Below are positions 7,905-14,441 of a stretch of 17,068 nucleotides of DNA, piece after piece. Origin of the DNA: Pseudonocardia sp. (GTDB taxonomy: Bacteria; Actinomycetota; Actinomycetes; Mycobacteriales; Pseudonocardiaceae); contig JASLAP010000684.1 of the NCBI GenBank assembly GCA_030147065.1, positions 1 through 17,068 of the forward strand. The letters are read 5' to 3'. The first letter of the stretch is position 1; each line of letters starts with the position of its first letter. The notes beneath the pieces were generated by a model, which made no database searches, was not told the DNA's origin, and worked only from the letters and a program-made list of their open reading frames with translations. Both the position numbers and the translations under genes were made by a program.

Positions 7905-8333
7905 CTAGCCGTGCTGCTCGGCCCCCGTGGCCTCCATCCGGGCCACCCGCTCGCGCTGCTCGGGGGTCAGCTCGTCGCCGAAGTCCCCGGCGTCCAGGAA
8001 CGGCCGGATCTCGATCTCGAACCCCTCACCCATGGTGTTCGGGCAGCGCTTGAACCACTCGACGGCCTCCTCCTTCGAGCCGACCTCGACGATCCAGTAG
8101 CCGGCCACCAGCTCCTTGGTCTCGGCGAACGGCCCGTCGATCACCGTGCGCTCGTTGCCAGTGAACCGCACGCGGACGCCGGCCGAGCTCGGCTTGAGGC
8201 CGTCGGCCGCGAGCAGGATGCCGGCCTTGACCAGCTCCTCGTTGAAGGCGATCGCCGCCGCCACGTCCTCGGGCTTCGGCGGCGTCCCGGCCTCGGAGTC
8301 CGGCGTCGCCTTCATCATCACCATGAACCGCAT
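7905..8333 (-). CDS. DGPF/YCII-related domain protein, ECF42 partner
   Basis: 142 residues from ATG 8333. The sequence carries the family signature DGPFAETKELVAGYWIVEV and the N-terminal strand MRFMVMMKA of the dimeric ferredoxin-like YCII/DGPF fold. The ATG at 8333 is preferred over the in-frame ATG at 8339, because AGGGG sits 6 nt before the former and directly abuts the latter. A longer in-frame extension to 8486 is rejected: it is unlike the family, and it overlaps the promoter-like element. DGPF proteins are consistently encoded beside ECF42 sigma factors and are their likely targets. Enzymatic activity is not established. The sigma factor gene follows on the same strand after 71 nt of tail and gap that include no terminator. 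Confidence 0.92.
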   Translation of the reverse strand: MRFMVMMKATPDSEAGTPPKPEDVAAAIAFNEELVKAGILLAADGLKPSSAGVRVRFTGNERTVIDGPFAETKELVAGYWIVEVGSKEEAVEWFKRCPNTMGEGFEIEIRPFLDAGDFGDELTPEQRERVARMEATGAEQHG

Positions 8334-8403
8334 CGTCATCCCCTGCTCGTGCCTGCCCGGGCCCCGCTCGTGGTGACCGGTCCGAACCCGCGCTCGCCAG
8401 TGC

Positions 8404-8430
8404 GTCGAACGACCGGACGCGGATTCGACA
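8404..8430 (-). promoter_or_regulatory. Candidate ECF42-dependent promoter
   Basis: On the minus strand TGTCGA (8430-8425) is followed after 17 nt by CGAC (8407-8404). From memory, the published ECF42 target motif is TGTCGA in the -35 and CGA/TC in the -10 region. Its position gives a leader of about 60 nt before the DGPF start. Assignment is a match by eye. Confidence 0.55.
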
Positions 8431-8582
8431 TCGTCCTCGACCACGCTCAAGGGCGGGATACGCCCCAGCTCAGCCGTGTGGACCACCCGGTGATCGTGTC
8501 GGGGTGGGATCGGTCGGCCGCGGCGCTGTGGGTCCGCAGCTTCCCGCTCGACCCTTGATCCGCTTCAGGGTGGAGAGTCGTT

Positions 8583-8600
8583 CTCGTCGTTGACGACGAG
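8583..8600 (+). repeat. Inverted repeat overlapping the ribosome binding site
   Basis: CTCGTCGT and ACGACGAG form a perfect 8-bp dyad with a 2-bp centre. In RNA it would make a 7-bp stem with a UUGA loop. Its right arm overlaps the GAGGAG ribosome binding site at 8598-8603 of the next gene, so it could be an operator or could mask translation initiation. Confidence 0.45.
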
Positions 8601-8611
8601 GAGAGGCGCGG

Positions 8612-9091
8612 ATGGAAGACGACGTGATGGCCCGGGTGACCGCGGCCGTGGAGCGCGGGCGGGCCGGCGAGCAGGCCGCCGCCCGGCAGGAGCTGGAGGC
8701 GATGTGGGCCGAGGTCGAGCGGGGCGGGGGCGACGACTTCCACCGCTGCGTGATCGCGCACTTCGCGGCCGACCTCCAGGACGACGAGCGCGACGAGCTG
8801 ATGTGGGACGAGCGCGCCCTGGCCGCGGTCGACGGCGTGAGCGACGAGCGGGCGCAGGAGTTCGATGCGTCGTTGCAGGTCCGCGGGTTCATGCCGTCGC
8901 TGTACCTGAGCCTCGCCGACGATCACCGGCGCCTCGGTGACGCGAACCGCGCCCACGACTTCCTCGGGAAGGCGCGAGCCACGGTCGATGCGCTGGGTGA
9001 CGACGCCTACGGCGACCTGGTCAGGGGCGCCCTGGACAAGGTGAGCCGGGCGCTGGCCGAGGGTTCGACCGAGCGGCTGCCACCCGACTGA
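8612..9091 (+). CDS. Uncharacterised conserved actinobacterial helical (TPR-like) protein
   Basis: 159 residues starting at an ATG with GAGGAG 8 nt upstream. The composition is acidic and almost entirely helix-favouring. Recognisable stretches are HRCVIAHFAADLQDD (about 46-60), LMWDERALAAVD, and SLYLSLADDHRRLGDANRAHDFLGKA (about 95-120). The last looks like one tetratricopeptide-type helix pair. I recall similar stand-alone proteins annotated as hypothetical or TPR proteins in Streptomyces, but no function is known to me. There is no signal peptide or membrane segment. It is divergent from the DGPF-sigma operon, with 278 nt between the starts. Whether it belongs to the ECF42 regulon is unknown. 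Coding potential is clear from codon bias and the ribosome binding site. Confidence 0.82.
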   Translation: MEDDVMARVTAAVERGRAGEQAAARQELEAMWAEVERGGGDDFHRCVIAHFAADLQDDERDELMWDERALAAVDGVSDERAQEFDASLQVRGFMPSLYLSLADDHRRLGDANRAHDFLGKARATVDALGDDAYGDLVRGALDKVSRALAEGSTERLPPD

Positions 9092-9105
9092 CGTCGCCTC
9101 CAACC

Positions 9106-9124
9106 GGGCGGGTCAGGCCCGCCC
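9106..9124 (+). terminator. Hairpin after the TPR-like gene
   Basis: GGGCGGG (9106-9112) and CCCGCCC (9118-9124) form a 7-bp stem with a 5-nt loop, 14 nt past the rightward stop codon. Confidence 0.55.
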
Positions 9125-9154
9125 TCCCCGGCCGGGCGAGCCCGGGGCGGCTGC

Positions 9155-9185
9155 GTGCCGGCCGGCACCCCCTGCCGGCCGACAC
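9155..9185 (-). terminator. Terminator of the regulator-DUF4097-ABC-P450 operon
   Basis: Arms 9155-9167 and 9173-9185 form a 13-bp stem around a 5-nt loop, 8 nt past the P450 stop. The single mismatch on the plus strand (C/A) becomes a G-U wobble in leftward RNA, which supports function in that direction. Confidence 0.7.
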
Positions 9186-9193
9186 GTTCCCGG

Positions 9194-10390
9194 TCACCCG
9201 TCCCAGGTGACCGGGAGGCTCTTGACCCCGTAGATGTCCGCGGTCTCCGGGCGCAGGGCGACCTCGTCGGCCGGAACGGCCAGGCGCAGCGTGGGGAAGC
9301 GGCCGACCAGCGCGGGGAACGCGACCCGCATCTCGACGCGCGCGAGCTGCTGACCCAGGCACAGGTGGATGCCGTGGCCGAACGCCAGGTGCCCGCTGGG
9401 CTCCCGGTGCAGATCGAGCGCGTGGGGGTCGGTGAAGCGCTCCGGATCGCGGTTGGCGGTGTTGAGCGAGAGGATCATCCGGTCGCCGGCCCTGATGGTC
9501 CGGCCGCCCAGCTCGACGTCCTCCAGCGCCGTGCGCCAGAACGTCTTGGCGACGCTCAGGTACCGCAGCAGCTCCTCCACGGCCCGGTCGGCGAGCGTGG
9601 GATCGGCGCGCAGCGCGGCCAGCTGCGCCGGGTTCTGCAGCAGCGCGAAGGTGCCCAGCGCCAGCATGTTCGCGGTGGTGTCGAGGCCGGCCGCCAGCAG
9701 GATCAGGCTCATCCCGCGCAGCTCCTCGTCGGTGAAGTCGTGGCCGGTGAGCTCGCTGAGCACGTCGTCGGTGGGGTTCGCGCGCTTGGCGACCACCAGC
9801 TCCGCGAGGTACTGCTGGGTCGCGGTGTAGGCCGCGACCAGGTCCTCGTCGCTGGTCTCCCCGTTCATGAACTTGTCGATGTTCTCCTGGAAGGAGCCGC
9901 GGTCGGCGTACGGCACCCCGAGCAGCTCGCAGATCATGATGGCCGGGATGGGCTTGGCGAACGCGGTCACCAGGTCCGTCGGCGGACCGGCCACCGCCAT
10001 GGCGTCGAGGTGCTCGGCGGTGATCTGCTCGACGCGCTCGGTGAGCAGCCGCATCCGCCGGGCGGTGAACTTGCCGGCCAGCGGCTTGCGGTAGCGGCTG
10101 TGCTGAGGTTCGTCCGTCAGGAGGAACTCGCCGGGCGGCGCCGGCGGGATCTCCATGTCGCCGAAGTCGATGGTCGGGTGCAGCATGAGCTCCTTGCGCG
10201 AGCTGAACCGCGGGTCGGCCAGGATCGACCTGATCAGGTCGTACCCGGTGACCAGCCAGCCGGGCTTGCCGCCGGGGAAGGTGTAGGGGCTGATCGGGCC
10301 GTGCTCGCGGGCCTCGATCAGCTCCCGGGGCGGGTCGAAGGGGCAGCCCGGCTCGCGCGCGGCCGGCAGGGTCGTGACGGTCTGTTCCAT
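9194..10390 (-). CDS. Cytochrome P450
   Basis: 398 residues, normal for a soluble bacterial class I P450. The I-helix motif AAGLDTT is at 233-239, with the acid-alcohol type Asp237-Thr238. ExxR is at 273-276 (ELLR). The heme-binding loop is FGHGIHLCLG with the cysteine ligand Cys344. The C-helix region DEPQHSRYRKPL (93-104) is also typical. Such enzymes hydroxylate small molecules using an external ferredoxin and reductase; none is encoded in this window. Subfamily cannot be fixed by eye; it resembles the CYP105/107 type. The ATG at 10390 has AGAGGA about 7 nt upstream, so a longer in-frame reading to 10498 is rejected. It lies 38 nt after the permease gene on the same strand with no terminator between, so it is probably the last gene of the ABC operon. 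Confidence 0.95.
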   Translation of the reverse strand: MEQTVTTLPAAREPGCPFDPPRELIEAREHGPISPYTFPGGKPGWLVTGYDLIRSILADPRFSSRKELMLHPTIDFGDMEIPPAPPGEFLLTDEPQHSRYRKPLAGKFTARRMRLLTERVEQITAEHLDAMAVAGPPTDLVTAFAKPIPAIMICELLGVPYADRGSFQENIDKFMNGETSDEDLVAAYTATQQYLAELVVAKRANPTDDVLSELTGHDFTDEELRGMSLILLAAGLDTTANMLALGTFALLQNPAQLAALRADPTLADRAVEELLRYLSVAKTFWRTALEDVELGGRTIRAGDRMILSLNTANRDPERFTDPHALDLHREPSGHLAFGHGIHLCLGQQLARVEMRVAFPALVGRFPTLRLAVPADEVALRPETADIYGVKSLPVTWDG

Positions 10391-10428
10391 GGTCGTTCCT
10401 CTCGATCCGATGCGGTGGGACGCGCGGG

Positions 10429-11232
10429 TCAGCGGGTGGACTCGCGGTTGAACAGCTTCTTCGCCCAGAGGTAGCCGCCGAGGGCGATGACGGCGCACCA
10501 GCCGACGGCGAGGGCGGCGCTGGTGCCCATCGGCGTGCCCATCAGCAGGCCGCGGATGGTCTCGATGAGCGGGGTGAACGGCTGGTACTCGGCGAGCCAG
10601 CGCAGCGCGGTGGGCATCGAGTCGGTCGGGACGAACCCGCTGCCGAGGAACGGGAGCAGCAGCAGCGGCATGCCGACGTTGCTCGACGCCTCGACGGTCT
10701 TGCTGGCCAGACCCAGCGCGACCGCCAGCCAGATGAAGGCGAAGGCCATCATCACCAGGACGGCGGTGAGGACCAGCCAGTCGACGAGGTCCGCCGAGGG
10801 CCGGAAGCCGATGAGCAGCGCGACGCCGATGACCGCCGCGATGCTCAGCATCGTCTGGACGAGGCTGCCGACGACGTGCCCGGTGAGGACCGAGACCCGG
10901 GCGATGGCCATGGTCCGGAACCGGTCGACGATGCCCTCGGTCATGTCCATGGCGACCGAGATGCTGGTGCCCTGGACCGCGGCGGTGATCGTGATCAGGA
11001 TGATCGCCGGGGTGACGTAGTTGACGTACTCGGCCCGTCCGCCGCCTCCATCGACCCCGGCGCCGCCGAGCCCGGCGCCGAGCGTGCCGCCGAGGACGTA
11101 GACGAACAGCAGCAGGAACACGACGGGCATCGCGATGAGCGTCACCGTCATGGACGGGTAGCGCGCCATGCGCTTGAGGTTGCGGCGCAGCATCGTCGCC
11201 GAGTCGGTCAGTGCGTACGACACGGTGCTCAT
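10429..11232 (-). CDS. ABC-2 type permease, DrrB-like
   Basis: 267 residues with about six hydrophobic helices, the first near 28-50 (TLIAMPVVFLLLFVYVLGG). A Gly-rich loop with GGAGVDGGGG lies at 51-65. The sequence EGIVDRFRTMAIARVSVLTG (about 99-118) is characteristic of DrrB/ABC-2 export permeases. TM helices resume with SLVQTMLSIAAVIGVALLIGF and continue to the conserved FLGSGFVPTDSMP (proline turn) near the fifth helix. It should form a homodimer with the DrrA-like ATPase and export a hydrophobic small molecule or lipid; the substrate is unknown. Its ATG overlaps the ATPase stop as ATGA, implying translational coupling. The gene ends 38 nt before the P450. Confidence 0.93.
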   Translation of the reverse strand: MSTVSYALTDSATMLRRNLKRMARYPSMTVTLIAMPVVFLLLFVYVLGGTLGAGLGGAGVDGGGGRAEYVNYVTPAIILITITAAVQGTSISVAMDMTEGIVDRFRTMAIARVSVLTGHVVGSLVQTMLSIAAVIGVALLIGFRPSADLVDWLVLTAVLVMMAFAFIWLAVALGLASKTVEASSNVGMPLLLLPFLGSGFVPTDSMPTALRWLAEYQPFTPLIETIRGLLMGTPMGTSAALAVGWCAVIALGGYLWAKKLFNRESTR

Positions 11233-12185
11233 GGCGTGGCCACCTTCTCGGTCCGGGGGGTGCCGGTGAGGGCGAGGAAGACGTCGTCGAGGTCGGGGGT
11301 GTGCATGCTCAGCGAGTCGACCTCGACCGCGTTCTCGTCGAGCCGGTCGAGCAGGGCCTTCAGCGACCGGACGTTGCCGTCGTGCGGCACCCGCAGGGCG
11401 AGCGCCTCGCTGTCGCGGGACACCTGGCCCACGACGCGCGCGGCGGACTCGAGGTCGCGGACGTCGGCGAAGCGCAGCAGGACGTGGCCGCCGGGGATGC
11501 GCCGCTTGAGCTCGTCCGCCGTGCCCTCGGCGACGATCCGGCCGTGGTCGAGCACCGCGATCCGGTCGGCGAGCTCGTCGGCCTCCTCCAGGTACTGGGT
11601 GGTGAGGAAGATCGTGACGCCGCCGGCCACCAGGTCGCGCACGATCTGCCACATGCCGCGGCGGCTGCGCGGGTCCAGCCCGGTGGTCGGCTCGTCGAGG
11701 AAGATCACCTCGGGCGAGCCGACCAGGGTCATCGCGAGGTCGAGCCGGCGGCGCATCCCGCCGGAGTAGGTCGCCGCCGGCTTCCCGGCCGCGTCGCCGA
11801 GGTCGAACCGGTCGAGCAGCTCGGTGGTCCGGCGCCGGCCCGCGGCCCGGCCGAGGTGGTGCAGGTCCGCCATCAGGATCAGGTTCTCCCGGCCGGTCAG
11901 CAGGCCGTCGACCGCGGAGAACTGGCCGGTGACGCCGATCGCCGCGCGCACCGCATCGGCCTCGGCGGCGACGTCGTGGCCGGCCACCCGCGCGCTGCCG
12001 CCGCCGGCGCGGATGAGGGTGGACAGGATCTTGACCATGGTGGTCTTGCCCGCGCCGTTGGCGCCGAGCAGCGCGAAGACGGTACCCCGCGGGACGTCCA
12101 GGTCGATCCCGTCGAGGACGACGAGGTCGCCGAACGACCGGCGCAGTCCGGTCGCCGTGATCGCCGACCGGGATGGTGTGGTCAT
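11229..12185 (-). CDS. ABC transporter ATP-binding protein, DrrA family
   Basis: 318 residues. Walker A is GANGAGKT (41-48), the Q-loop glutamine is Gln88, the signature is YSGGMRRRL (140-148) and Walker B is VIFLDEP (160-166) with catalytic Glu165. The switch position reads TTQYLEEAD, with Gln197 in place of the usual H-loop histidine; I recall the same in DrrA-type exporters. The C-terminal regulatory region ends in LDDVFLALTG, a DrrA hallmark, so the family is daunorubicin-resistance-like export ATPases. These energise efflux of antibiotics or lipids, but this substrate is not inferable. The ATG at 12185 overlaps the stop of the DUF4097 gene (ATGA), and its own stop overlaps the permease start. 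An in-frame extension to 12731 would cover the DUF4097 gene and is rejected. Confidence 0.95.
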   Translation of the reverse strand: MTTPSRSAITATGLRRSFGDLVVLDGIDLDVPRGTVFALLGANGAGKTTMVKILSTLIRAGGGSARVAGHDVAAEADAVRAAIGVTGQFSAVDGLLTGRENLILMADLHHLGRAAGRRRTTELLDRFDLGDAAGKPAATYSGGMRRRLDLAMTLVGSPEVIFLDEPTTGLDPRSRRGMWQIVRDLVAGGVTIFLTTQYLEEADELADRIAVLDHGRIVAEGTADELKRRIPGGHVLLRFADVRDLESAARVVGQVSRDSEALALRVPHDGNVRSLKALLDRLDENAVEVDSLSMHTPDLDDVFLALTGTPRTEKVATP

Positions 12186-13057
12186 GACGGGCCCTTCCGG
12201 GAGGAGGTCTGGTCGGAGCGGCGGACGGTGATGTCGCCGAAGGAGGTGTGCGCACGCACGGCGACGGTCGTCTCCGACGGCTCCGGTTCCCGACCGGTGC
12301 CGTCCAGCGCGTTGTGGACCCGCCCGTAGGCGGTCTTCAGGTCGAGCCACGCGGTGGTGCCCGCGGCGACCCCGATCTCGAGGTCGCCGGTCGCGGTCTG
12401 CAGGGTGACCGAGTCGTGCACGACCTCGCCGATCCGGATGCTCCCGTTGGAGGTCTTGGCGTCGACCCCCGCGGCGGCCCGTTCGACGCTGATGTCGCCG
12501 TTGGCCGAGCGCACGCGCACTTCGCCGGTGACGGTGCCGAGGGCGGTGTGGCCGTTGGAGTTCCTGACCACCGCGGTGCCGCCGACCTCGCCGATCCGCA
12601 CCCGGCCGCTGCCGGTGGTGACCTCGACGTCGCCGTCGACCGTGTCGACCTCGACGTTGCCGAGGGTGTTGAGGCGCAGCGGGCCCGTCCGGTCGAGGTG
12701 GAAGTGCCCGACCGACGCCTTGAACTGGCACGCCGCCAGTTCGCCGGTGCCGCGGAACTCCCCGGACGTCAGCTCGCCGTGCACCTGCGAGCCGGCGGGG
12801 AGTTCGACCAGCACGTCGACCGACCTGGTCTTCTTCGAGAAGTTGAGGGCGAGGGACCGCGGCCCGCGGACCGTCAGCGCGCCGTCGGCGTACTCGACAC
12901 GGGTCTGCTGGGCGGCCTTGACGTCGGAGTCGTCGGATTCGTCGCTCGGCCGTACCTCGACGACGGTGTCGCCCCGGTCGCTCGCGACGAGGTGCACGGC
13001 ACCGGCGTAGAGCTCGATCGTGGCGGAGATCGGTTCCGGAGTGGCGAAAACAGGCAT
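12182..13057 (-). CDS. DUF4097 family beta-strand-repeat protein
   Basis: 291 residues with no signal peptide or membrane helix, so it is probably cytoplasmic. From about residue 100 on it consists of repeating short beta strands with a GxVxVxTxDGDVxV pattern, for example VEVDTVDGDVEVTTGSGRVRIGEVGG, RVRSANGDISV and DAKTSNGSIRIGEV, forming a right-handed beta-helix or prism. This is DUF4097. The domain also occurs in LiaX of Enterococcus, linked to antimicrobial-peptide response, so a sensor or scaffold role in envelope stress is possible, but that is inference. The ATG at 13057 has GAGGGG 7 nt upstream. It lies 67 nt after the ribbon-helix-helix gene and overlaps the ATPase start by 4 nt, so the protein is probably made in step with the transporter. 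Confidence 0.92.
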   Translation of the reverse strand: MPVFATPEPISATIELYAGAVHLVASDRGDTVVEVRPSDESDDSDVKAAQQTRVEYADGALTVRGPRSLALNFSKKTRSVDVLVELPAGSQVHGELTSGEFRGTGELAACQFKASVGHFHLDRTGPLRLNTLGNVEVDTVDGDVEVTTGSGRVRIGEVGGTAVVRNSNGHTALGTVTGEVRVRSANGDISVERAAAGVDAKTSNGSIRIGEVVHDSVTLQTATGDLEIGVAAGTTAWLDLKTAYGRVHNALDGTGREPEPSETTVAVRAHTSFGDITVRRSDQTSSRKGPS

Positions 13058-13124
13058 GGCTGTCCCCTCGGAGTGGGTCGGAAGAACATCCCCGCTGGTA
13101 GGGGAGGTGTCTCGGGTTGCTGAG

Positions 13125-13643
13125 CTAGCGCGCCCAGCCGGTGAAGCGCTGCGCGCTGCGGGCGCCGCGCAGGTCGGGACCGTGGTCGCGTTCCGCGGCC
13201 CGCAGCGCGGTCGAGCCGGCCCGGACCAGCCACGCGTTGAGCGATCGGCCCTCCCGGCCCGCCGCCTCCTCGAACGCGGCCTTGAGCTGCTCGGGAAGGC
13301 GGAAGTTGATCCGCACCGCCGGGCGGTCGTCGAGGCCGGCGACGGCGTCGTCGGCCGGAGCCGCCCCGGCATCCGGGGTGTCCGCCGGCGGTGGCTCCAC
13401 CGGCTGGGGAGTCACGACGAACCTCGGGTCACGTCCCCGCAGGTGCACCTGGACCGAGCCGGGGGCCAGCTCCTGGGTGATCTCGTCCGCGGCGGCCGAC
13501 AGCGCCTCCAGCAACGTGAGCCGGATCGCCGACTCCATCGACGCGGTCAACCGCTCGACCACCGCACCGGCGTCGTCGCCGCTGGCCTCGGCGGCGGTCA
13601 GCAGTTCGCGACCGAGGGAGGCCACGTACGGGGTCAGATCCAT
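13125..13643 (-). CDS. Ribbon-helix-helix (HicB/Arc-like) DNA-binding protein, likely operon autoregulator
   Basis: 172 residues. The C-terminal part holds a ribbon-helix-helix domain at about 110-148: the strand VRINFRLP, then helices EQLKAAFEEAAGREG and SLNAWLVRAGSTAL. Such domains dimerise and insert the strand in the DNA major groove. The N-terminal 60 residues are helical (DLTPYVASLGRELLTAAEAS), of unknown role and perhaps for oligomerisation. A Pro/Ala/Asp-rich linker lies at 80-108. It is often annotated as a HicB-family antitoxin, but no HicA toxin is encoded next to it, so a transcription regulator is more likely. The ATG at 13643 is chosen because a promoter with leaderless geometry ends 6 nt before it; an ATG at 13664 would lie inside that promoter. 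It is first in the operon with DUF4097, DrrA, DrrB and P450 genes. Confidence 0.88.
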   Translation of the reverse strand: MDLTPYVASLGRELLTAAEASGDDAGAVVERLTASMESAIRLTLLEALSAAADEITQELAPGSVQVHLRGRDPRFVVTPQPVEPPPADTPDAGAAPADDAVAGLDDRPAVRINFRLPEQLKAAFEEAAGREGRSLNAWLVRAGSTALRAAERDHGPDLRGARSAQRFTGWAR

Positions 13644-13710
13644 GGCGTCATTGTGGCACACCATGGCACCACCTTCAAGCCATATTGGCTCAGCTTGGCG
13701 CCAACATGGC
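13643..13710. promoter_or_regulatory. Helically phased TGGC repeat array, putative operator
   Basis: TGGC occurs on the plus strand at 13643, 13654, 13664, 13686, 13696 and 13707. The spacings are 11, 10, 22, 10 and 11 bp, so all lie on one DNA face. Five of the six continue as TGGCNC, and the first as TGGCGT. The one missing position (about 13675) is occupied by the -35 box. Two copies also form dyads: AGCCA-TAT-TGGCT (13678-13690) and TTGGCGCCAA (13695-13704). Short phased repeats are the usual operators of ribbon-helix-helix repressors, and such a protein is encoded immediately downstream. Confidence 0.55.
13650..13678 (-). promoter_or_regulatory. Operon promoter, leaderless start
   Basis: On the minus strand a -35 box TTGAAG (13678-13673) and a -10 box CACAAT (13655-13650) are separated by 17 nt. 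The -10 ends 6 nt before the ATG, and there is no Shine-Dalgarno sequence. The boxes match consensus partly (four of six each), but spacing and position agree. Confidence 0.5.
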
Positions 13711-13828
13711 TCAACTCCGTGCTCGGGTCTGGACCGATCAGTCGGAACCGGCCCGGCCGGGTGTCGATCGGTGGGTGCGGCCGTTCGACGTATCCGGAGG
13801 GCGAGCTGACCTACGACCAGGAGGAGCC

Positions 13829-14401
13829 ATGCGGGAACTGATGGTGGACGTGTTCAGCACCGTGGACGGGTTCGGGGGCGGCGGTCCGCGGTCGGCCCCG
13901 TACTGGGGCTACGGCGCGCCGGGGCTGGACGGCTGGGTGGCGGCGCAACTCGCGACCGACCACGTGATGCTGATGGGGGCGACGACCTACCGGCAGATGG
14001 CCGAGGTGGTCGCGTCCGACCAGGACCCGTCCTTCGCGAGGATGGCCGAGCTGCCCAAGATCGTCTTCTCGTCGACCCTCCAGCCGCCGCTGAGCTGGGC
14101 GAACACCACGGTCGTGAGCGAGCCGGTGGAGACCGCCGTGCCGGCGCTGAAGGCCGCTGCGGACGGGCTGCAGATGCGCACGATCGGCAGCCCGGCGCTG
14201 GCGCGCAGCCTGTTCGAGCTGGGCCTGGTCGACCGGGTGCGGGTGATGGTCTTCCCGATGATCCACGGGGCGGCCGGGGAGGGCCCGCTCTTCGGCGGGC
14301 TGCCCACCCTCGACCTGACCCTGGTCGGCACGACCGTGCTCGACGACCGCCTGGTCCTGCTCGACTACCGGGTGGCGGACGGGCCGGTGACCGGCGGGTA
14401 G
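13829..14401 (+). CDS. Dihydrofolate reductase/RibD C-terminal domain family oxidoreductase
   Basis: 190 residues from an ATG with a strong GGAGGAG 3-9 nt upstream. A TTG-started reading from 13685 would pass through the operator region and is rejected. The domain starts at once with MVDVFSTVDGF. LMGATTYRQM (48-57) and KIVFSSTL (77-84) are DHFR-fold motifs. TIGSPALARSLFELGLVD (118-135) takes the place of the usual GGxxLA cofactor segment, and FPMIHGAAGEGPLF (142-155) corresponds to the PVxLGxGxxLF motif. It is a stand-alone NADPH-binding RibD_C-type protein. True folate or riboflavin function is unlikely to be provable from sequence, since these paralogues are numerous and mostly uncharacterised in actinobacteria. 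It converges on the TetR gene, with a hairpin filling the 40-nt gap. Confidence 0.92.
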   Translation: MRELMVDVFSTVDGFGGGGPRSAPYWGYGAPGLDGWVAAQLATDHVMLMGATTYRQMAEVVASDQDPSFARMAELPKIVFSSTLQPPLSWANTTVVSEPVETAVPALKAAADGLQMRTIGSPALARSLFELGLVDRVRVMVFPMIHGAAGEGPLFGGLPTLDLTLVGTTVLDDRLVLLDYRVADGPVTGG

Positions 14402-14402
14402 T

Positions 14403-14440
14403 CGCGCCCGGGACGGCCGGACGGCCGGCCCGGGAGCGCG
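14403..14440. terminator. Bidirectional terminator hairpin between convergent genes
   Basis: CCCGGG (14407-14412) pairs with CCCGGG (14429-14434). After a 2-nt bulge CGCG (14403-14406) pairs with CGCG (14437-14440). It occupies the whole gap between the reductase and TetR stops. Confidence 0.6.
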
Positions 14441-14441
14441 C

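Noticed and set aside
6591..8558. Rightward open frame of 655 codons opposite the sigma and DGPF genes
   Set aside because: It is antisense to two well-identified genes and has a low-complexity product.
13125..13643. HicAB toxin-antitoxin system
   Set aside because: Only the RHH/HicB-like protein is present. The neighbouring gene is a DUF4097 protein and no small HicA-like gene occurs on either side.
13685..13828. N-terminal extension of the reductase starting at TTG 13685
   Set aside because: It has no ribosome binding site and lies in the operator region. The family N-terminus and a strong ribosome binding site are at 13829.
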